Source: Polaromonas sp. CG_9.7
GTDB lineage: Bacteria; Pseudomonadota; Gammaproteobacteria; Burkholderiales; Burkholderiaceae_C
Length of the DNA: 45,829 bases
Assembly (NCBI RefSeq): GCF_015752205.1
Contig: NZ_JADOVG010000024.1
Coordinates: 1-45,829, forward strand
Direction: 5' to 3'
Part shown: piece by piece, positions 26,243 through 34,550 of the stretch
How positions within the stretch are numbered: position 1 is the first letter of the stretch
How the letters are laid out: the number at the start of each line of letters is the position of its first letter
The notes under the pieces: model-generated
Told to the model about the DNA's origin: nothing
Seen by the model: the letters and a program-made list of their open reading frames with translations, nothing else
Databases searched by the model: none
Program-made: the position numbers and the translations under genes

Positions 26243-26318
26243 GAGCCGATTGTGTCAAGACCGGACCACTTGACTCGGCCAGCGTGATTTTCAAGGGCTA
26301 TTGCATAGCTATTTATTT

Positions 26319-26361
26319 AATAGCTGTCAGCGCATACTGGTATTGCGCAAGACTGGTTTTT
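26319..26361 (+). repeat. AATAGCT dispersed element, copy C
   Basis: A 43-base copy: AATAGCT, then CAGCGCATACTGG, TTGCGCAAGACTGG and a T run. It lies in the gap between the minus-strand DUF2788 and DUF2256 genes, but its T run is on the plus strand, opposite to the transcription of both neighbours. So here it is not a normal gene-end terminator. Confidence 0.6.
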
Positions 26362-26399
26362 CATTCAAAAACTCAACCTCGGCAGACAGGGCTGGGGTT

Positions 26400-26609
26400 T
26401 TACTTTTCCAATATCCACTGGATGAAGTACTTGGCGACAAAGCCCACCATGCCGAAAGCCAGGCCCAGAAAAATCACAAAGGTGCCAAACTTTCCGGCCT
26501 TGGACGACCACGCCAGCTGACCGATGATGAACAGCATGTAGAGCATGAACGCGCCCACGCCGAACGACAGGCCAAAGGCGGCCACCTGCTCTTCCGAAAA
26601 GCCGAACAT
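26400..26609 (-). CDS. DUF2788 small inner-membrane protein
   Basis: A 69-residue protein with two membrane segments (about 11-33 and 42-66) joined by a short charged loop (WSSKAGKFGT). The sequence fits the DUF2788 family, of unknown function. Its ATG shares one base with the stop of the DUF2189 gene (TGATG), so it is translated by coupling with that gene. An inner-membrane role beside the larger multi-span partner is likely but unproven. Confidence 0.82.
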   Translation of the reverse strand: MFGFSEEQVAAFGLSFGVGAFMLYMLFIIGQLAWSSKAGKFGTFVIFLGLAFGMVGFVAKYFIQWILEK

Positions 26610-27478
26610 CAGGCGGCGCCCTCGGGCGGCACGCGCTCGGGCAACGCACTGGCATCAACCAGGTCGCGGTAGGCATGCCAGCTGGCATGGCCCAGCAGTG
26701 GCAGCACCACGACCAGCCCCAGCAGCAGCGTGCCCAAGCCCATCAGCGTCAGCAGCATGATCAGCGCTGCCCACAAGGCCAGCGGCACCGGATTGGTCAG
26801 CACCGTCTGCCAGCTGGCCAGCACCGCCTGCAGCACATCGACCCGGCGGTCGAGCAGCAGCGGCATGGCAATCACGCTGGACGCAAAGATCGGGGCCGCC
26901 ATCAGCCCGCCCAAGGTCAGCCAAAGCTCAAAAACATGGCCGCCCGGCGCCAGCACCACATGGCGCAGGAAATCCAGTGGCGTACTGACAGGTTCCGGCG
27001 CCAGCAGGGTGATCAGCGCGGCCGACGTCACCACCCAGCCGGTGCCGGCCAAGGCCAGCAGCATGCCAAAGCGCACCATGCTCCAGTAGCCGCCCTTGGC
27101 CGCATGGCGCGAATACTGCCAGCGCGTCCAGGTGTTGACGACAAGCCGCAGGTTGACCGGCTCGCGCCGTTCAATCGCCCGGCTGATGGCGTACAGGCTG
27201 GTGGCCAGCACCGGCGCCACCACCAGAAAACCCGAAAAGGCACCGGCCAGCAGCCAGAAACGGTCGCGCGCCAACAGCACCAGCAGGCCACCGAACGCGG
27301 CAGGCACCAGACCGTGCAGCAGGCTAAGCCAGCCGCCGCGCCGCAGGTCCCGTGCGCCACGCACCAGCCAGCTCAAGGGGTGGGCCATGCCGATGCTCCG
27401 GATGCCGGGCAGGGCCAGGGCACCGCGGCGGATACGCGGCGCAAGGGGTGGGGGAGGAGGTAGATTGGATGGGGACAC
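26609..27478 (-). CDS. DUF2189 multi-span inner-membrane protein
   Basis: A 289-residue protein of the DUF2189 family with a Pro-rich N-terminus (SPSNLPPPPPLAPRIRR) and about six hydrophobic segments, such as LVPAAFGGLLVLLA, FSGFLVVAPVLATSLYA, MLLALAGTGWVVTSAALI and LWAALIMLLTLMGLGTLLLG. Function is unknown. The start is uncertain; I picked the GTG at 27478 because family members start close to the Pro-rich stretch and the frame upstream looks non-coding. It lies directly before the DUF2788 gene (one-base overlap) and diverges from valS. Confidence 0.78.
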   Translation of the reverse strand: MSPSNLPPPPPLAPRIRRGALALPGIRSIGMAHPLSWLVRGARDLRRGGWLSLLHGLVPAAFGGLLVLLARDRFWLLAGAFSGFLVVAPVLATSLYAISRAIERREPVNLRLVVNTWTRWQYSRHAAKGGYWSMVRFGMLLALAGTGWVVTSAALITLLAPEPVSTPLDFLRHVVLAPGGHVFELWLTLGGLMAAPIFASSVIAMPLLLDRRVDVLQAVLASWQTVLTNPVPLALWAALIMLLTLMGLGTLLLGLVVVLPLLGHASWHAYRDLVDASALPERVPPEGAA

Positions 27479-27803
27479 GGTGGAGTAAAAGCTTAACTGC
27501 AAATCTTTGGGCAGTGCCTGGATTGGCTGGCGACATGGCTGAAAAATCGCGCTTGGCCAAAGGCACAGTTCCTGGGTCCAGCCCCGGACGAAACAAGCAA
27601 GGATGCCATGATGACTGAAGCAGTGCTGAATGACACGGACTCCTGTCATGACGTTCATCCTGAAAAGCGCACGGCATGCTTGCCGCCAGGAAAGTAATGC
27701 CCCGTACTCAAGGCCCGCTACCCCGTCATCACCGTCGAATAAAATCACCTCAGTTCCTTCTAACCCCAGGCGGCATCCCTGCAATGCCGTTTCTCATAGC
27801 CCC
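27479..27803. other. Divergent intergenic region before valS
   Basis: About 325 bases between the DUF2189 gene and valS hold no credible gene. It must carry the valS promoter, which I cannot place. Around 27565-27612 the run CCTGGGTCCAGCCCCGG with a nearby ATGATGAC is a weak likeness of the palindromic element at 31915, perhaps a decayed copy. The valS frame is open here but its composition is not protein-like. Confidence 0.5.
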
Positions 27804-30731
27804 ATGACCCAAGCTGCCCCCCCTGCCCCCCCTGCCCCGACCGCCCCTGCCACCGACGCTGTCAAGGTGTTCCCCCCCACGCCGGGGCTGGACAGCCTGG
27901 CCAAGTCCTTCGAGCCTGCCGACATTGAAAAGCACTGGGGTCCGCTGTGGGAGCAAAGCGGACAGTACGAACCAACGCTGGACGCCGCCAAGCCGTCGTT
28001 TGCCATCCAGCTGCCGCCACCGAATGTGACCGGCACGCTGCACATGGGGCATGCGTTCAACCAGACCATCATGGATTCGCTGACGCGCTACCACCGGATG
28101 TGCGGCGACAACACGCTGTGGGTGCCCGGCACCGACCACGCGGGCATTGCGACGCAAATCGTCGTCGAGCGCAAATTGCAGTCCGAATCGGGCAAGACGC
28201 GCCACGACATGGGCACCAGCCCTGCCGAGGCGCGCAAGAACTTTGTCAGCAAGGTCTGGGAGTGGAAAGAAGAGTCTGGCTCGACCATCACGCGCCAGAT
28301 GCGCCGCATGGGCGACTCGGTGTCGTGGAAGCATGAATACTTCACCATGGACCCGAAGATGTCCAAGGTCGTCACCTCGACGTTTGTGCAACTCTATGAG
28401 CAGGGCCTGATCTACCGCGGCAAGCGGCTGGTCAACTGGGACCCGGTTCTGAAATCGGCCGTGTCCGACCTGGAAGTCGAGAGCGAGGAAGAAGACGGAT
28501 TCATGTGGCACATCCGCTACCCGCTGGCCGACGGCTCGGGCGACATCACTGTCGCCACGACGCGTCCGGAAACCATGCTGGGCGACGTGGCCGTCATGGT
28601 GCATCCCGAAGACGAACGCTATGTTCACCTGATCGGCCAGCAGGTCACCCTGCCGCTGTGCGACCGCACCATCCCGGTGATTGCCGACGACTACGTCGAT
28701 AAAGAATTCGGCACCGGCGTGGTCAAGGTCACGCCCGCGCATGACGCCAACGACTACGCGGTCGGCCAGCGCCACCAGTTGCCCATCATTTGCGTGTTGA
28801 CACTGGATGCCGCCATCAACGACAACGCACCCGAGAAATACCGCGGCATGGACCGCTTCGTCGCCCGCAAGGCTGTCGTGGCCGACCTGGAAGCGCAGGG
28901 TTTTCTGGTCGAAGTCAAAAAACACAAGCTGATGGTGCCGCGCTGCACCCGCACCAGCCAGATCATCGAGCCGATGCTGACCGACCAGTGGTTTGTCGCC
29001 GTGAACAAGGTCAGCCCGCAAGACCCGACCGGCAAATCCATCGCCCAGAAAGCGATTGACGCGGTCGAGAGCGGCGCGGTCAAGTTCGTGCCCGAGCAGT
29101 GGGTCAACACCTACAACCAGTGGATGGGCAACATCCAGGACTGGTGCATCTCGCGCCAGCTCTGGTGGGGCCACCAGATTCCGGCCTGGTACGACGAAGA
29201 CGGCAAGGTCTATGTCGCCACCAATGAAGAAGACGCGCAGAAACAAGCCCCCGGCAAAACGCTTCGCCGCGACGAAGACGTGCTCGACACCTGGTATTCC
29301 TCGGCGCTGGTGCCCTTCTCGTCCCTCGGCTGGCCCGAGAAGACGAAAGAGCTGGACCTGTTTTTGCCGTCCAGCGTACTGGTCACGGGCTACGACATCA
29401 TCTTTTTCTGGGTCGCCCGGATGATCATGATGACCACGCATTTCACCGGCCAGGTGCCGTTCCACCACGTGTACATCCACGGTCTGGTCAAGGACGCACA
29501 GGGCAAGAAGATGAGCAAGTCCGAAGGCAATGTGCTCGACCCGGTCGACCTGATCGACGGCATCGAACTCGCCCCGCTGCTGGACAAGCGCTCGCAGGGC
29601 CTGCGCAAGCCCGAAACGGCGCCGCAGGTGCGCAAGAACACCGAAAAGGAATTCCCGGCCGGCATTCCAGGCTACGGCGCCGATGCACTGCGCTTCACGT
29701 TCGCTTCGCTCGCCAGCCTGGGCCGCTCCATCAACTTTGACAGCAAACGCTGCGAAGGCTACCGCAACTTTTGCAACAAGCTCTGGAACGCCACGCGCTT
29801 CACGCTGATGAACTGCGAAGGCCAGGACTGCGGCCTCAATGAACACAGCAAGGAACAATGCGCGCCCGGCGGCGCGATGGAAAACTACCTTGATTTCTCG
29901 CAGGCCGACCGCTGGATCGCCTCCACCATGCAGCGCGTCGAAGCGGACGTGGCCAAGGGCTTTGCCGACTACCGCCTGGACAATGTCGCCGGCCATATCT
30001 ACCAGTTCATCTGGGACGAGTTCTGCGACTGGTACCTCGAAATTGCCAAGGTGCAGATTCAGCAAGGCAGCGACGCGCAAAAACGCGCCACGCGCCGCAC
30101 GCTGATCCGCACGCTGGAAGGCATCCTGCGGCTGGCGCACCCCTTGATTCCGTTCATCACCGAGGAACTCTGGCAAAAGGTCGCGCCTGTGGCGGGCAAG
30201 GCCGGTCCATTCATCGGCCAGGCGCCCTACCCGCAAAGCCAGCCTGAAAAAATCGACCTGCTGGCCGAAGCACACGTCGCCAGGCTGAAAACGCTGGTCG
30301 ATGCCTGCCGCAACCTGCGCGGCGAAATGAAGGTGTCACCGGCTACGCGACTGCCGCTGCTGGTGGTGGGGGATGACGCCTTCATCAACGCCGTGGCGCC
30401 CGTGCTCAGGTCGCTGGCCAAGCTCAGCGAGGTCAAGCTGTTCGGCACGGAGGCCGAATGGGTCGCTGCTGCCGAAGCCGCACCCGTGGCGGTGGTCGGC
30501 GATGCGCGCGTCTGCCTCTACATGGAAGTGGATGTGGCCGCTGAAAAAGTGCGCCTGGGCAAGGAAGCCGCGCGGCTTGAAGGCGAGCTGCTGAAGGTGC
30601 AGGCCAAGCTGGCCAATGAAACCTTTGTCGCCAAGGTGCCGCCCGCCGTGCTGGAAACAGAACGCAGACGGCTGACAGAGTTCACCAGCACGCGGGAGAA
30701 GATTCGCGAGCAACTGGCAAGGCTCAAATAA
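27804..30731 (+). CDS. valS: Valyl-tRNA synthetase
   Basis: A 975-residue cytoplasmic class I aminoacyl-tRNA synthetase that charges tRNA-Val. The HIGH-type motif is HMGH at residues 80-83 ([12 protein letters not shown]), preceded by the Val-specific PPPNVTG; the KMSKS motif is at 569-573 ([10 protein letters not shown]). The editing domain (about 190-350) contains [10 protein letters not shown]. The anticodon-binding domain follows (about 690-850), and a C-terminal coiled coil (about 905-975) closes the protein, as in ValS. The ATG at 27804 is chosen by length; it opens with an Ala/Pro-rich tail from C-rich repeats (about 27818-27860), so the true start might lie slightly later. The long antisense frame is a shadow. 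Confidence 0.97.
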   Translation: MTQAAPPAPPAPTAPATDAVKVFPPTPGLDSLAKSFEPADIEKHWGPLWEQSGQYEPTLDAAKPSFAIQLPPPNVTGTLHMGHAFNQTIMDSLTRYHRMCGDNTLWVPGTDHAGIATQIVVERKLQSESGKTRHDMGTSPAEARKNFVSKVWEWKEESGSTITRQMRRMGDSVSWKHEYFTMDPKMSKVVTSTFVQLYEQGLIYRGKRLVNWDPVLKSAVSDLEVESEEEDGFMWHIRYPLADGSGDITVATTRPETMLGDVAVMVHPEDERYVHLIGQQVTLPLCDRTIPVIADDYVDKEFGTGVVKVTPAHDANDYAVGQRHQLPIICVLTLDAAINDNAPEKYRGMDRFVARKAVVADLEAQGFLVEVKKHKLMVPRCTRTSQIIEPMLTDQWFVAVNKVSPQDPTGKSIAQKAIDAVESGAVKFVPEQWVNTYNQWMGNIQDWCISRQLWWGHQIPAWYDEDGKVYVATNEEDAQKQAPGKTLRRDEDVLDTWYSSALVPFSSLGWPEKTKELDLFLPSSVLVTGYDIIFFWVARMIMMTTHFTGQVPFHHVYIHGLVKDAQGKKMSKSEGNVLDPVDLIDGIELAPLLDKRSQGLRKPETAPQVRKNTEKEFPAGIPGYGADALRFTFASLASLGRSINFDSKRCEGYRNFCNKLWNATRFTLMNCEGQDCGLNEHSKEQCAPGGAMENYLDFSQADRWIASTMQRVEADVAKGFADYRLDNVAGHIYQFIWDEFCDWYLEIAKVQIQQGSDAQKRATRRTLIRTLEGILRLAHPLIPFITEELWQKVAPVAGKAGPFIGQAPYPQSQPEKIDLLAEAHVARLKTLVDACRNLRGEMKVSPATRLPLLVVGDDAFINAVAPVLRSLAKLSEVKLFGTEAEWVAAAEAAPVAVVGDARVCLYMEVDVAAEKVRLGKEAARLEGELLKVQAKLANETFVAKVPPAVLETERRRLTEFTSTREKIREQLARLK

Positions 30732-30768
30732 GTCGATCCCGCATTACATTGCTGTAGTGCTTACAGAG

Positions 30769-30797
30769 TTGACGAAGGGCAATTCGGGACATAGTCT
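30769..30797 (+). promoter_or_regulatory. Possible sigma-70 promoter of galU
   Basis: TTGACG and TAGTCT with a 17-base spacer lie about 60 bases before the galU start. The -35 box has five of six consensus bases, the -10 box only three, so the call is tentative. Confidence 0.35.
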
Positions 30798-30855
30798 GAC
30801 ACCGGCCAAGCCTTCAAAGCCCGACAATCGGTCCTTAATTTTTCAAGAAACGCCA

Positions 30856-31782
30856 ATGCAAAAATCCACTCTGAAAAAAGCAGTATTTCCAGTCGCCGGC
30901 CTCGGAACCCGTTTTTTACCCGCCACCAAGGCCAGCCCCAAGGAAATGCTGCCCATCGTGGACAAGCCGCTGATCCAGTACGCGGTGGAAGAAGCCTATT
31001 CAGCCGGCATCCGGGACATGATTTTTGTGACGGGCCGCAACAAGCGCGCCATCGAGGACCATTTCGACACCGCGTACGAGCTGGAAACCGAACTGGAAAA
31101 GGCCGAAAAACACGAATTGCTGTCTCTGGTGCGTTCGGTCCAGCCCGACGACATGACGGTTTCCTTTGTCCGACAGCCGCGCTCGCTGGGCCTGGGCCAC
31201 GCCGTGCTGTGCGCCGAGCATCTGGTTGGCAACGAGCCGTTTGCGGTTCTGCTGGCGGACGACTTGATGGTCGGCCCCCAAGGCGGAATGTCGGTGATGG
31301 CACAGATGGCCGAGCAGTTTCAGGAGCTTCAGCAATCTATTCTGGCAGTGCAGGAAGTACCAGCCGAGCAGACCCGGCGCTACGGTATCGTGGCCGGTGA
31401 AATGGTTGGCGAGCACCTGATGAAGGTCAGCCACATGGTTGAAAAACCAGCCCCCGAGGCAGCCCCTTCACGCATGGCCGTAGCGGGCCGCTACATCCTG
31501 ACGCCGGCCGTTTTCGAGCTGCTGCGCCACCAGCCACAAGGCGCGGGCGGTGAAGTCCAGCTCACTGACGGCATTGCCGGGCTGATGCAGCACGAAAGTG
31601 TCTACGCGTTCCAGTACCAGGGCAAACGCTACGACTGCGGCAGCAAGGAAGGGTTCCTGGAAGCCACGGTGGAGCTTGCCTTGCAGCACCCAGAAGTCGG
31701 CGCGTATTTCAGGAACTACCTGGACCATCTGCAGATTGGCTGGTCGGGCAAGGAACGCCGGGCTGAAAACCTGGAGCGCTAA
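30856..31782 (+). CDS. galU: UTP-glucose-1-phosphate uridylyltransferase
   Basis: A 308-residue cytoplasmic enzyme making UDP-glucose from UTP and glucose-1-phosphate, the precursor for surface glycans. The N-terminal nucleotide-binding motif is [19 protein letters not shown], followed by [36 protein letters not shown] and [12 protein letters not shown] are typical GalU sites. Length fits the family (about 300). The ATG at 30856 gives the normal start [15 protein letters not shown]. It has a likely own promoter and ends in a strong terminator. With galE at 19625 it feeds UDP-sugar synthesis. Confidence 0.96.
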   Translation: MQKSTLKKAVFPVAGLGTRFLPATKASPKEMLPIVDKPLIQYAVEEAYSAGIRDMIFVTGRNKRAIEDHFDTAYELETELEKAEKHELLSLVRSVQPDDMTVSFVRQPRSLGLGHAVLCAEHLVGNEPFAVLLADDLMVGPQGGMSVMAQMAEQFQELQQSILAVQEVPAEQTRRYGIVAGEMVGEHLMKVSHMVEKPAPEAAPSRMAVAGRYILTPAVFELLRHQPQGAGGEVQLTDGIAGLMQHESVYAFQYQGKRYDCGSKEGFLEATVELALQHPEVGAYFRNYLDHLQIGWSGKERRAENLER

Positions 31783-31817
31783 AGTGTGGCCCGTTTGACG
31801 GGCACTGCTACTGAATT

Positions 31818-31861
31818 AATAGCTTCTGGTACAGATGCAGTCTGCGCCAGAGGCTTTTTTT
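31818..31861 (+). terminator. galU terminator, AATAGCT dispersed element copy D
   Basis: AGCTTCTGG pairs with CCAGAGGCT (one G-T pair) and is followed by seven Ts, a strong intrinsic terminator 36 bases after galU. It begins AATAGCT and carries TCTGCGCCAGAGGC, so it is also a copy of the dispersed family at 7700, 19578 and 26319. Confidence 0.8.
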
Positions 31862-31914
31862 ATGCTGTAAATTTAATTGCCGCGCTATCTCGATTGCTCT
31901 TCACATTCTCTTTT

Positions 31915-32019
31915 GTCATTGCGGGCTTGATGAGCCTGCCCCGGACTTGATCCGGGGCAATCCATGCCCCCGGTCGCTGGGGAAAGGGGATGGATCCCGG
32001 GTCGAGCCCGGGATGACAG
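31915..32019 (+). repeat. Palindromic dispersed element, copy 1
   Basis: A 105-base element bounded by GTCATTGCGGGC and ATGACAG. Inside are two strong hairpins: CCCCGGA with TCCGGGG, and ATCCCGGG with CCCGGGAT. Copy 2 at 32482 shares the second hairpin and its flanks exactly over about 30 bases; copy 3 at 38124 is in the opposite orientation. Small frames reading MDCPGSSPGQA cross it and are not genes. Confidence 0.75.
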
Positions 32020-32064
32020 AGAGGAAGGGGACGACAGGGAGGAATGGGATGACACAGGAAGGGG
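32013..32064 (+). repeat. Degenerate 18-base tandem repeat
   Basis: Three imperfect units (about 18, 18 and 16 bases) of the type ATGACAGAGAGGAAGGGG follow directly from the end of palindromic copy 1. They look like slippage products of the element's end. With copy 1 and the galU terminator they account for the 391-base gap before the TusA-type gene. Confidence 0.55.
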
Positions 32065-32173
32065 ATAGCTCAAAGAACGGGTTCAACGGAGCGGGGGCAA
32101 TGCCTGGCTCCGGATAACCAGAAAAGCCACGAGCCGACGCGCGATTGCCAGGCGTTGTTCAGGCAGCCCGCCA

Positions 32174-32401
32174 TCAACGGCGCTTGAGCACGTGGATGTA
32201 TTCGTTACCCACGGTTTGCTGGTCCACCAGGTCGTTGCCGGTCTGCCTGGCAAATGCCTGAAAATCCCTGGCCGATCCGGCATCGGTGGACACCACCCGC
32301 AGCAACTGGCCGCTGGCCATGTCAACCAGCGCTTTCTTGGCTTTCAGGATGGGCAGCGGACAGTTCAGGCCGCGGGTGTCGAGTTCTTTGTCAATATTCA
32401 T
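32174..32401 (-). CDS. TusA-family sulfurtransferase
   Basis: A 75-residue cytoplasmic sulfur carrier. C14 in the motif NCPLPILKAKKAL is the persulfide-carrying Cys of the TusA/SirA family, and the two-layer alpha/beta length (70-80 residues) fits. Members pass sulfur to tRNA thiolation or other sulfur acceptors. The ATG at 32401 has AAGGA at good distance. It is a single gene, near cysM but separated from it by palindromic copy 2, so an operon with cysM is possible but not shown. Several TusA paralogues often coexist, so I do not assign the symbol. Confidence 0.92.
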   Translation of the reverse strand: MNIDKELDTRGLNCPLPILKAKKALVDMASGQLLRVVSTDAGSARDFQAFARQTGNDLVDQQTVGNEYIHVLKRR

Positions 32402-32481
32402 GGTTTTCCTTGGATTGCCGTTATTTTAGGCAATAGATAAGCAAGGATTCAGCTTAAGGCCCGCTTGTCGTTTCTCCTTCT

Positions 32482-32574
32482 GTCATTGCGGGCCTGACCC
32501 GCAACCCATGACCCCGTGTCCAATGGCTGTGCTGGGAAGAAGACATGGATCCCGGGTCGAGCCCGGGATGACAG
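32482..32574 (+). repeat. Palindromic dispersed element, copy 2
   Basis: A 93-base copy with GTCATTGCGGGC at one end and ATGACAG at the other. The right half (about 30 bases, with the ATCCCGGG/CCCGGGAT hairpin) is identical to copy 1; the left half has a GCGGGCC/GACCCGC hairpin in place of the CCCCGGA one. So halves seem to be exchanged or mutated separately. It lies between cysM and the TusA-type gene. Confidence 0.75.
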
Positions 32575-32615
32575 ATTAGGAGCGGGATGGACGTAGAACC
32601 GGAATTACAAATTCA

Positions 32616-33518
32616 TCACGCAGGAAACACACCGGTGGACAAGTAGCGGTCGCCCCGGTCGCACACAATGAACACGATCACCGCGTCCTCAACCCTTTTG
32701 GCAATGTCCTGCGCCACCCAGCAGGCGCCAGCTGCCGAGATGCCGGCAAAGATGCCTTCCTCGCGCGCCATACGCCGGCACATGTCTTCTGCATCGAGTT
32801 GGCTGACCAAGACCAGTTCATCGACATGGCGCGGGTCGTAGATCTTCGGCATGTAGGCTTCGGGCCACTTGCGAATGCCCGGAATGCGCGAACCTTCGCT
32901 TGGCTGCGCGCCAATGATCCGGATCGCCGGATTTCTTTCCTTCAGGTAGCGCGACACGCCGGTGATGGTGCCGGTGGTGCCCATGGCGCTGACAAAGTGC
33001 GTCACCGTGCCGGCCGTGTCGTTCCAGATTTCAGGGCCGGTGGTTTCGTAATGCACGCGCGGGTTGTCAGGACTTGAAAACTGGTCCAGCACCCGGCCCT
33101 TGCCTTCTTGCTGCATCCGTTCTGCCAGATCACGCGAGTATTCAATGCCGCCGCTTTTCGGCGTCAGGATCAACTCGGCACCAAAAGCCTTCATGGTCTG
33201 CGCGCGCTCAATACTCAGGTCCTCCGGCATGATCAGGACCATGCGGTAGCCCTTGATGGCGGCGGCCATGGCCAGCGCAATGCCGGTGTTGCCCGAGGTG
33301 GCCTCAATCAGGGTGTCGCCGGCCTGGATCTCGCCACGCGCTTCTGCGCCCTGGATCATGGCCAATGCGGGCCGGTCCTTGACAGACCCGGCAGGGTTAT
33401 TGCCCTCAAGCTTGCCCAGAACAATATTGCCGCGTACCGTGTTTTCGGCAGCGGCAATTCGCTGCAGTGCGACCAGCGGTGTTTTTCCGATGGCGTCTTC
33501 AATCGTTTGAAATTTCAT
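32616..33518 (-). CDS. cysM: Cysteine synthase B
   Basis: A 300-residue cytoplasmic PLP enzyme making cysteine from O-acetylserine and sulfide or thiosulfate. The PLP lysine is K47 in NPAGSVKDR; the phosphate-binding loop SGNTG and the late GTTGTITG and GRKWP-like PGIRKWPEAYMP region favour CysM over CysK, as does the length (303 in E. coli). The ATG at 33518 is the family start; an earlier GTG-type extension would add three residues. It diverges from the tRNA-Leu gene, 39 bases away, so the two promoters overlap. Confidence 0.95.
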   Translation of the reverse strand: MKFQTIEDAIGKTPLVALQRIAAAENTVRGNIVLGKLEGNNPAGSVKDRPALAMIQGAEARGEIQAGDTLIEATSGNTGIALAMAAAIKGYRMVLIMPEDLSIERAQTMKAFGAELILTPKSGGIEYSRDLAERMQQEGKGRVLDQFSSPDNPRVHYETTGPEIWNDTAGTVTHFVSAMGTTGTITGVSRYLKERNPAIRIIGAQPSEGSRIPGIRKWPEAYMPKIYDPRHVDELVLVSQLDAEDMCRRMAREEGIFAGISAAGACWVAQDIAKRVEDAVIVFIVCDRGDRYLSTGVFPA

Positions 33519-33557
33519 AGGCCACACTGTGCCATAATTTCGTTCTTTGGTTTTACT

Positions 33558-33642
33558 GCCCGGGTGGTGAAATTGGTAGACGCAGGGGACTCAAAATCCC
33601 CCGCCGAAAGGCGTGCCGGTTCGATTCCGGCCCCGGGCACCA
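33558..33642 (+). tRNA. tRNA-Leu(CAA)
   Basis: An 85-base gene including the encoded CCA. The acceptor arms GCCCGGG and CCCGGGC pair; the anticodon stem GGGGA/TCCCC holds the loop CTCAAAA with anticodon CAA at 33592-33594, reading UUG. A long variable arm (CGCC...GGCG type) marks a class II tRNA and the TTCGATTCC T-loop is present. It has its own terminator. Confidence 0.97.
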
Positions 33643-33676
33643 TTCAGTAGAATCAGACCGTATCAGAACCCTTCAT

Positions 33677-33710
33677 AACCCGCATGCCGCATAGGCATAG
33701 CGGGTTTTTT
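33677..33710 (+). terminator. Terminator of tRNA-Leu
   Basis: AACCCGC plus ATGCC pair with GGCAT plus GCGGGTT around a short loop, then a T run. It lies 35 bases after the tRNA. Confidence 0.85.
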
Positions 33711-33810
33711 GTTGACTGAGACGGCTTGCCACGATAAAAATGCGGCCGGGCGATAGCCTTGTATCGAAATACACAGAAATCCGTGCGTTCCTGAAGCCTC
33801 GGCAACTGCA

Positions 33811-33841
33811 AAAAAAATCCCCGCTCCAGGCGGGGATTTTC
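33811..33841 (-). terminator. Terminator of the lipoprotein gene
   Basis: A hairpin AATCCCCGC with GCGGGGATT around a 5-base loop, flanked by an A run on the left and a T run on the right, so it can act both ways. On the minus strand it stops the lipoprotein gene transcript with a run of at least seven Us. Confidence 0.85.
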
Positions 33842-33865
33842 TCAAACCGGGCAGAGCCCGTTGCC

Positions 33866-34468
33866 TTAACTGCCAGCGCCAGTAGCACCAGTGGCGGACA
33901 CAAGGGCGACACTGCCAACAGTAAAGCCGCTCAGCGTCACGACGCCTGATGCACTGATCGACACGGACACGGACACAGGCGCGGAATTGACAGTGCCCAG
34001 CACAAAGGTAACGTTTGCCGGCGAGGCAATGCCGTCACCCTTGAGGCCAGCCGTACCTACAGTCAGGCTACACGGGCTGACCGTGACCGTTTTTCCCTGT
34101 GCCAGAGGATGGGTGGCGGCAAAATTGGACTGGCTAACCGTAAAGATGCACGACCCGTATGTCATGGCGCCAGTGGCCGTACCTTCAGGCGAAGTGATGG
34201 CGAACGACGGTGCCGCGCCCGTGCCCGAAAGCTTCAGGGATGTGGCCGATGTGGTGCCAAAAGAAGGAACACCGGAACTGAAGCCAAAGCTCTTGTCCAG
34301 CACACCGCTTACCACTGCCGCGCCCGATTGCGGATTGATGGCGGCCGACGTGTTGGTGGAGGCAATAGGTGCTGAAGCAAGCGACCCGCTGCTACCACCG
34401 CCGCAGGCGACCAGCAAGGCACTGCCACTCAAAACCAGGCAGGCGAGGGAAAACTTGTTGAAATTCAT
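33866..34468 (-). CDS. Secreted Ser/Ala/Thr-rich lipoprotein
   Basis: A 200-residue protein with a lipoprotein signal; the lipobox LLVAC ends at C22, then GGGSSGS as a flexible linker. The remainder is rich in Ser, Ala, Thr, Val and Gly, with alternating hydrophobic residues that suggest beta strands, and two Cys (GSCIFTV, SPCSLTV) that may form a disulfide. I do not recognise a family. The ATG has AAGGA upstream. It lies 82 bases after the YjbH-type gene on the same strand and ends in a terminator, so it is probably the last gene of that unit and works at the outer membrane with it. Confidence 0.72.
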   Translation of the reverse strand: MNFNKFSLACLVLSGSALLVACGGGSSGSLASAPIASTNTSAAINPQSGAAVVSGVLDKSFGFSSGVPSFGTTSATSLKLSGTGAAPSFAITSPEGTATGAMTYGSCIFTVSQSNFAATHPLAQGKTVTVSPCSLTVGTAGLKGDGIASPANVTFVLGTVNSAPVSVSVSISASGVVTLSGFTVGSVALVSATGATGAGS

Positions 34469-34516
34469 AAAAAATCCTTAAAAAGCACCAATATTGGCAC
34501 AGGAACACACACAAGA

Positions 34517-34535
34517 ACAGACCGGGAAGGTCTGT
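34517..34535 (-). other. Hairpin between the YjbH-type and lipoprotein genes
   Basis: A perfect 7-base stem (ACAGACC with GGTCTGT) with a 5-base loop but no T run. It could slow decay of the upstream message or partly stop transcription, giving different levels of the two proteins. Confidence 0.4.
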
Positions 34536-34550
34536 CCACTCCTTGAAAAC

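Noticed and set aside
27750..30275. An 841-residue open frame on the minus strand opposite valS
   Set aside because: It lies wholly over the highly conserved valS gene, has no ribosome site and its protein is His/Arg/Val-rich as expected from the reverse of a GC-rich gene.
31885..32073. A small frame reading MDCPGSSPGQA in the palindromic element, also seen near 38164
   Set aside because: These are translations of the repeated hairpins, not genes.
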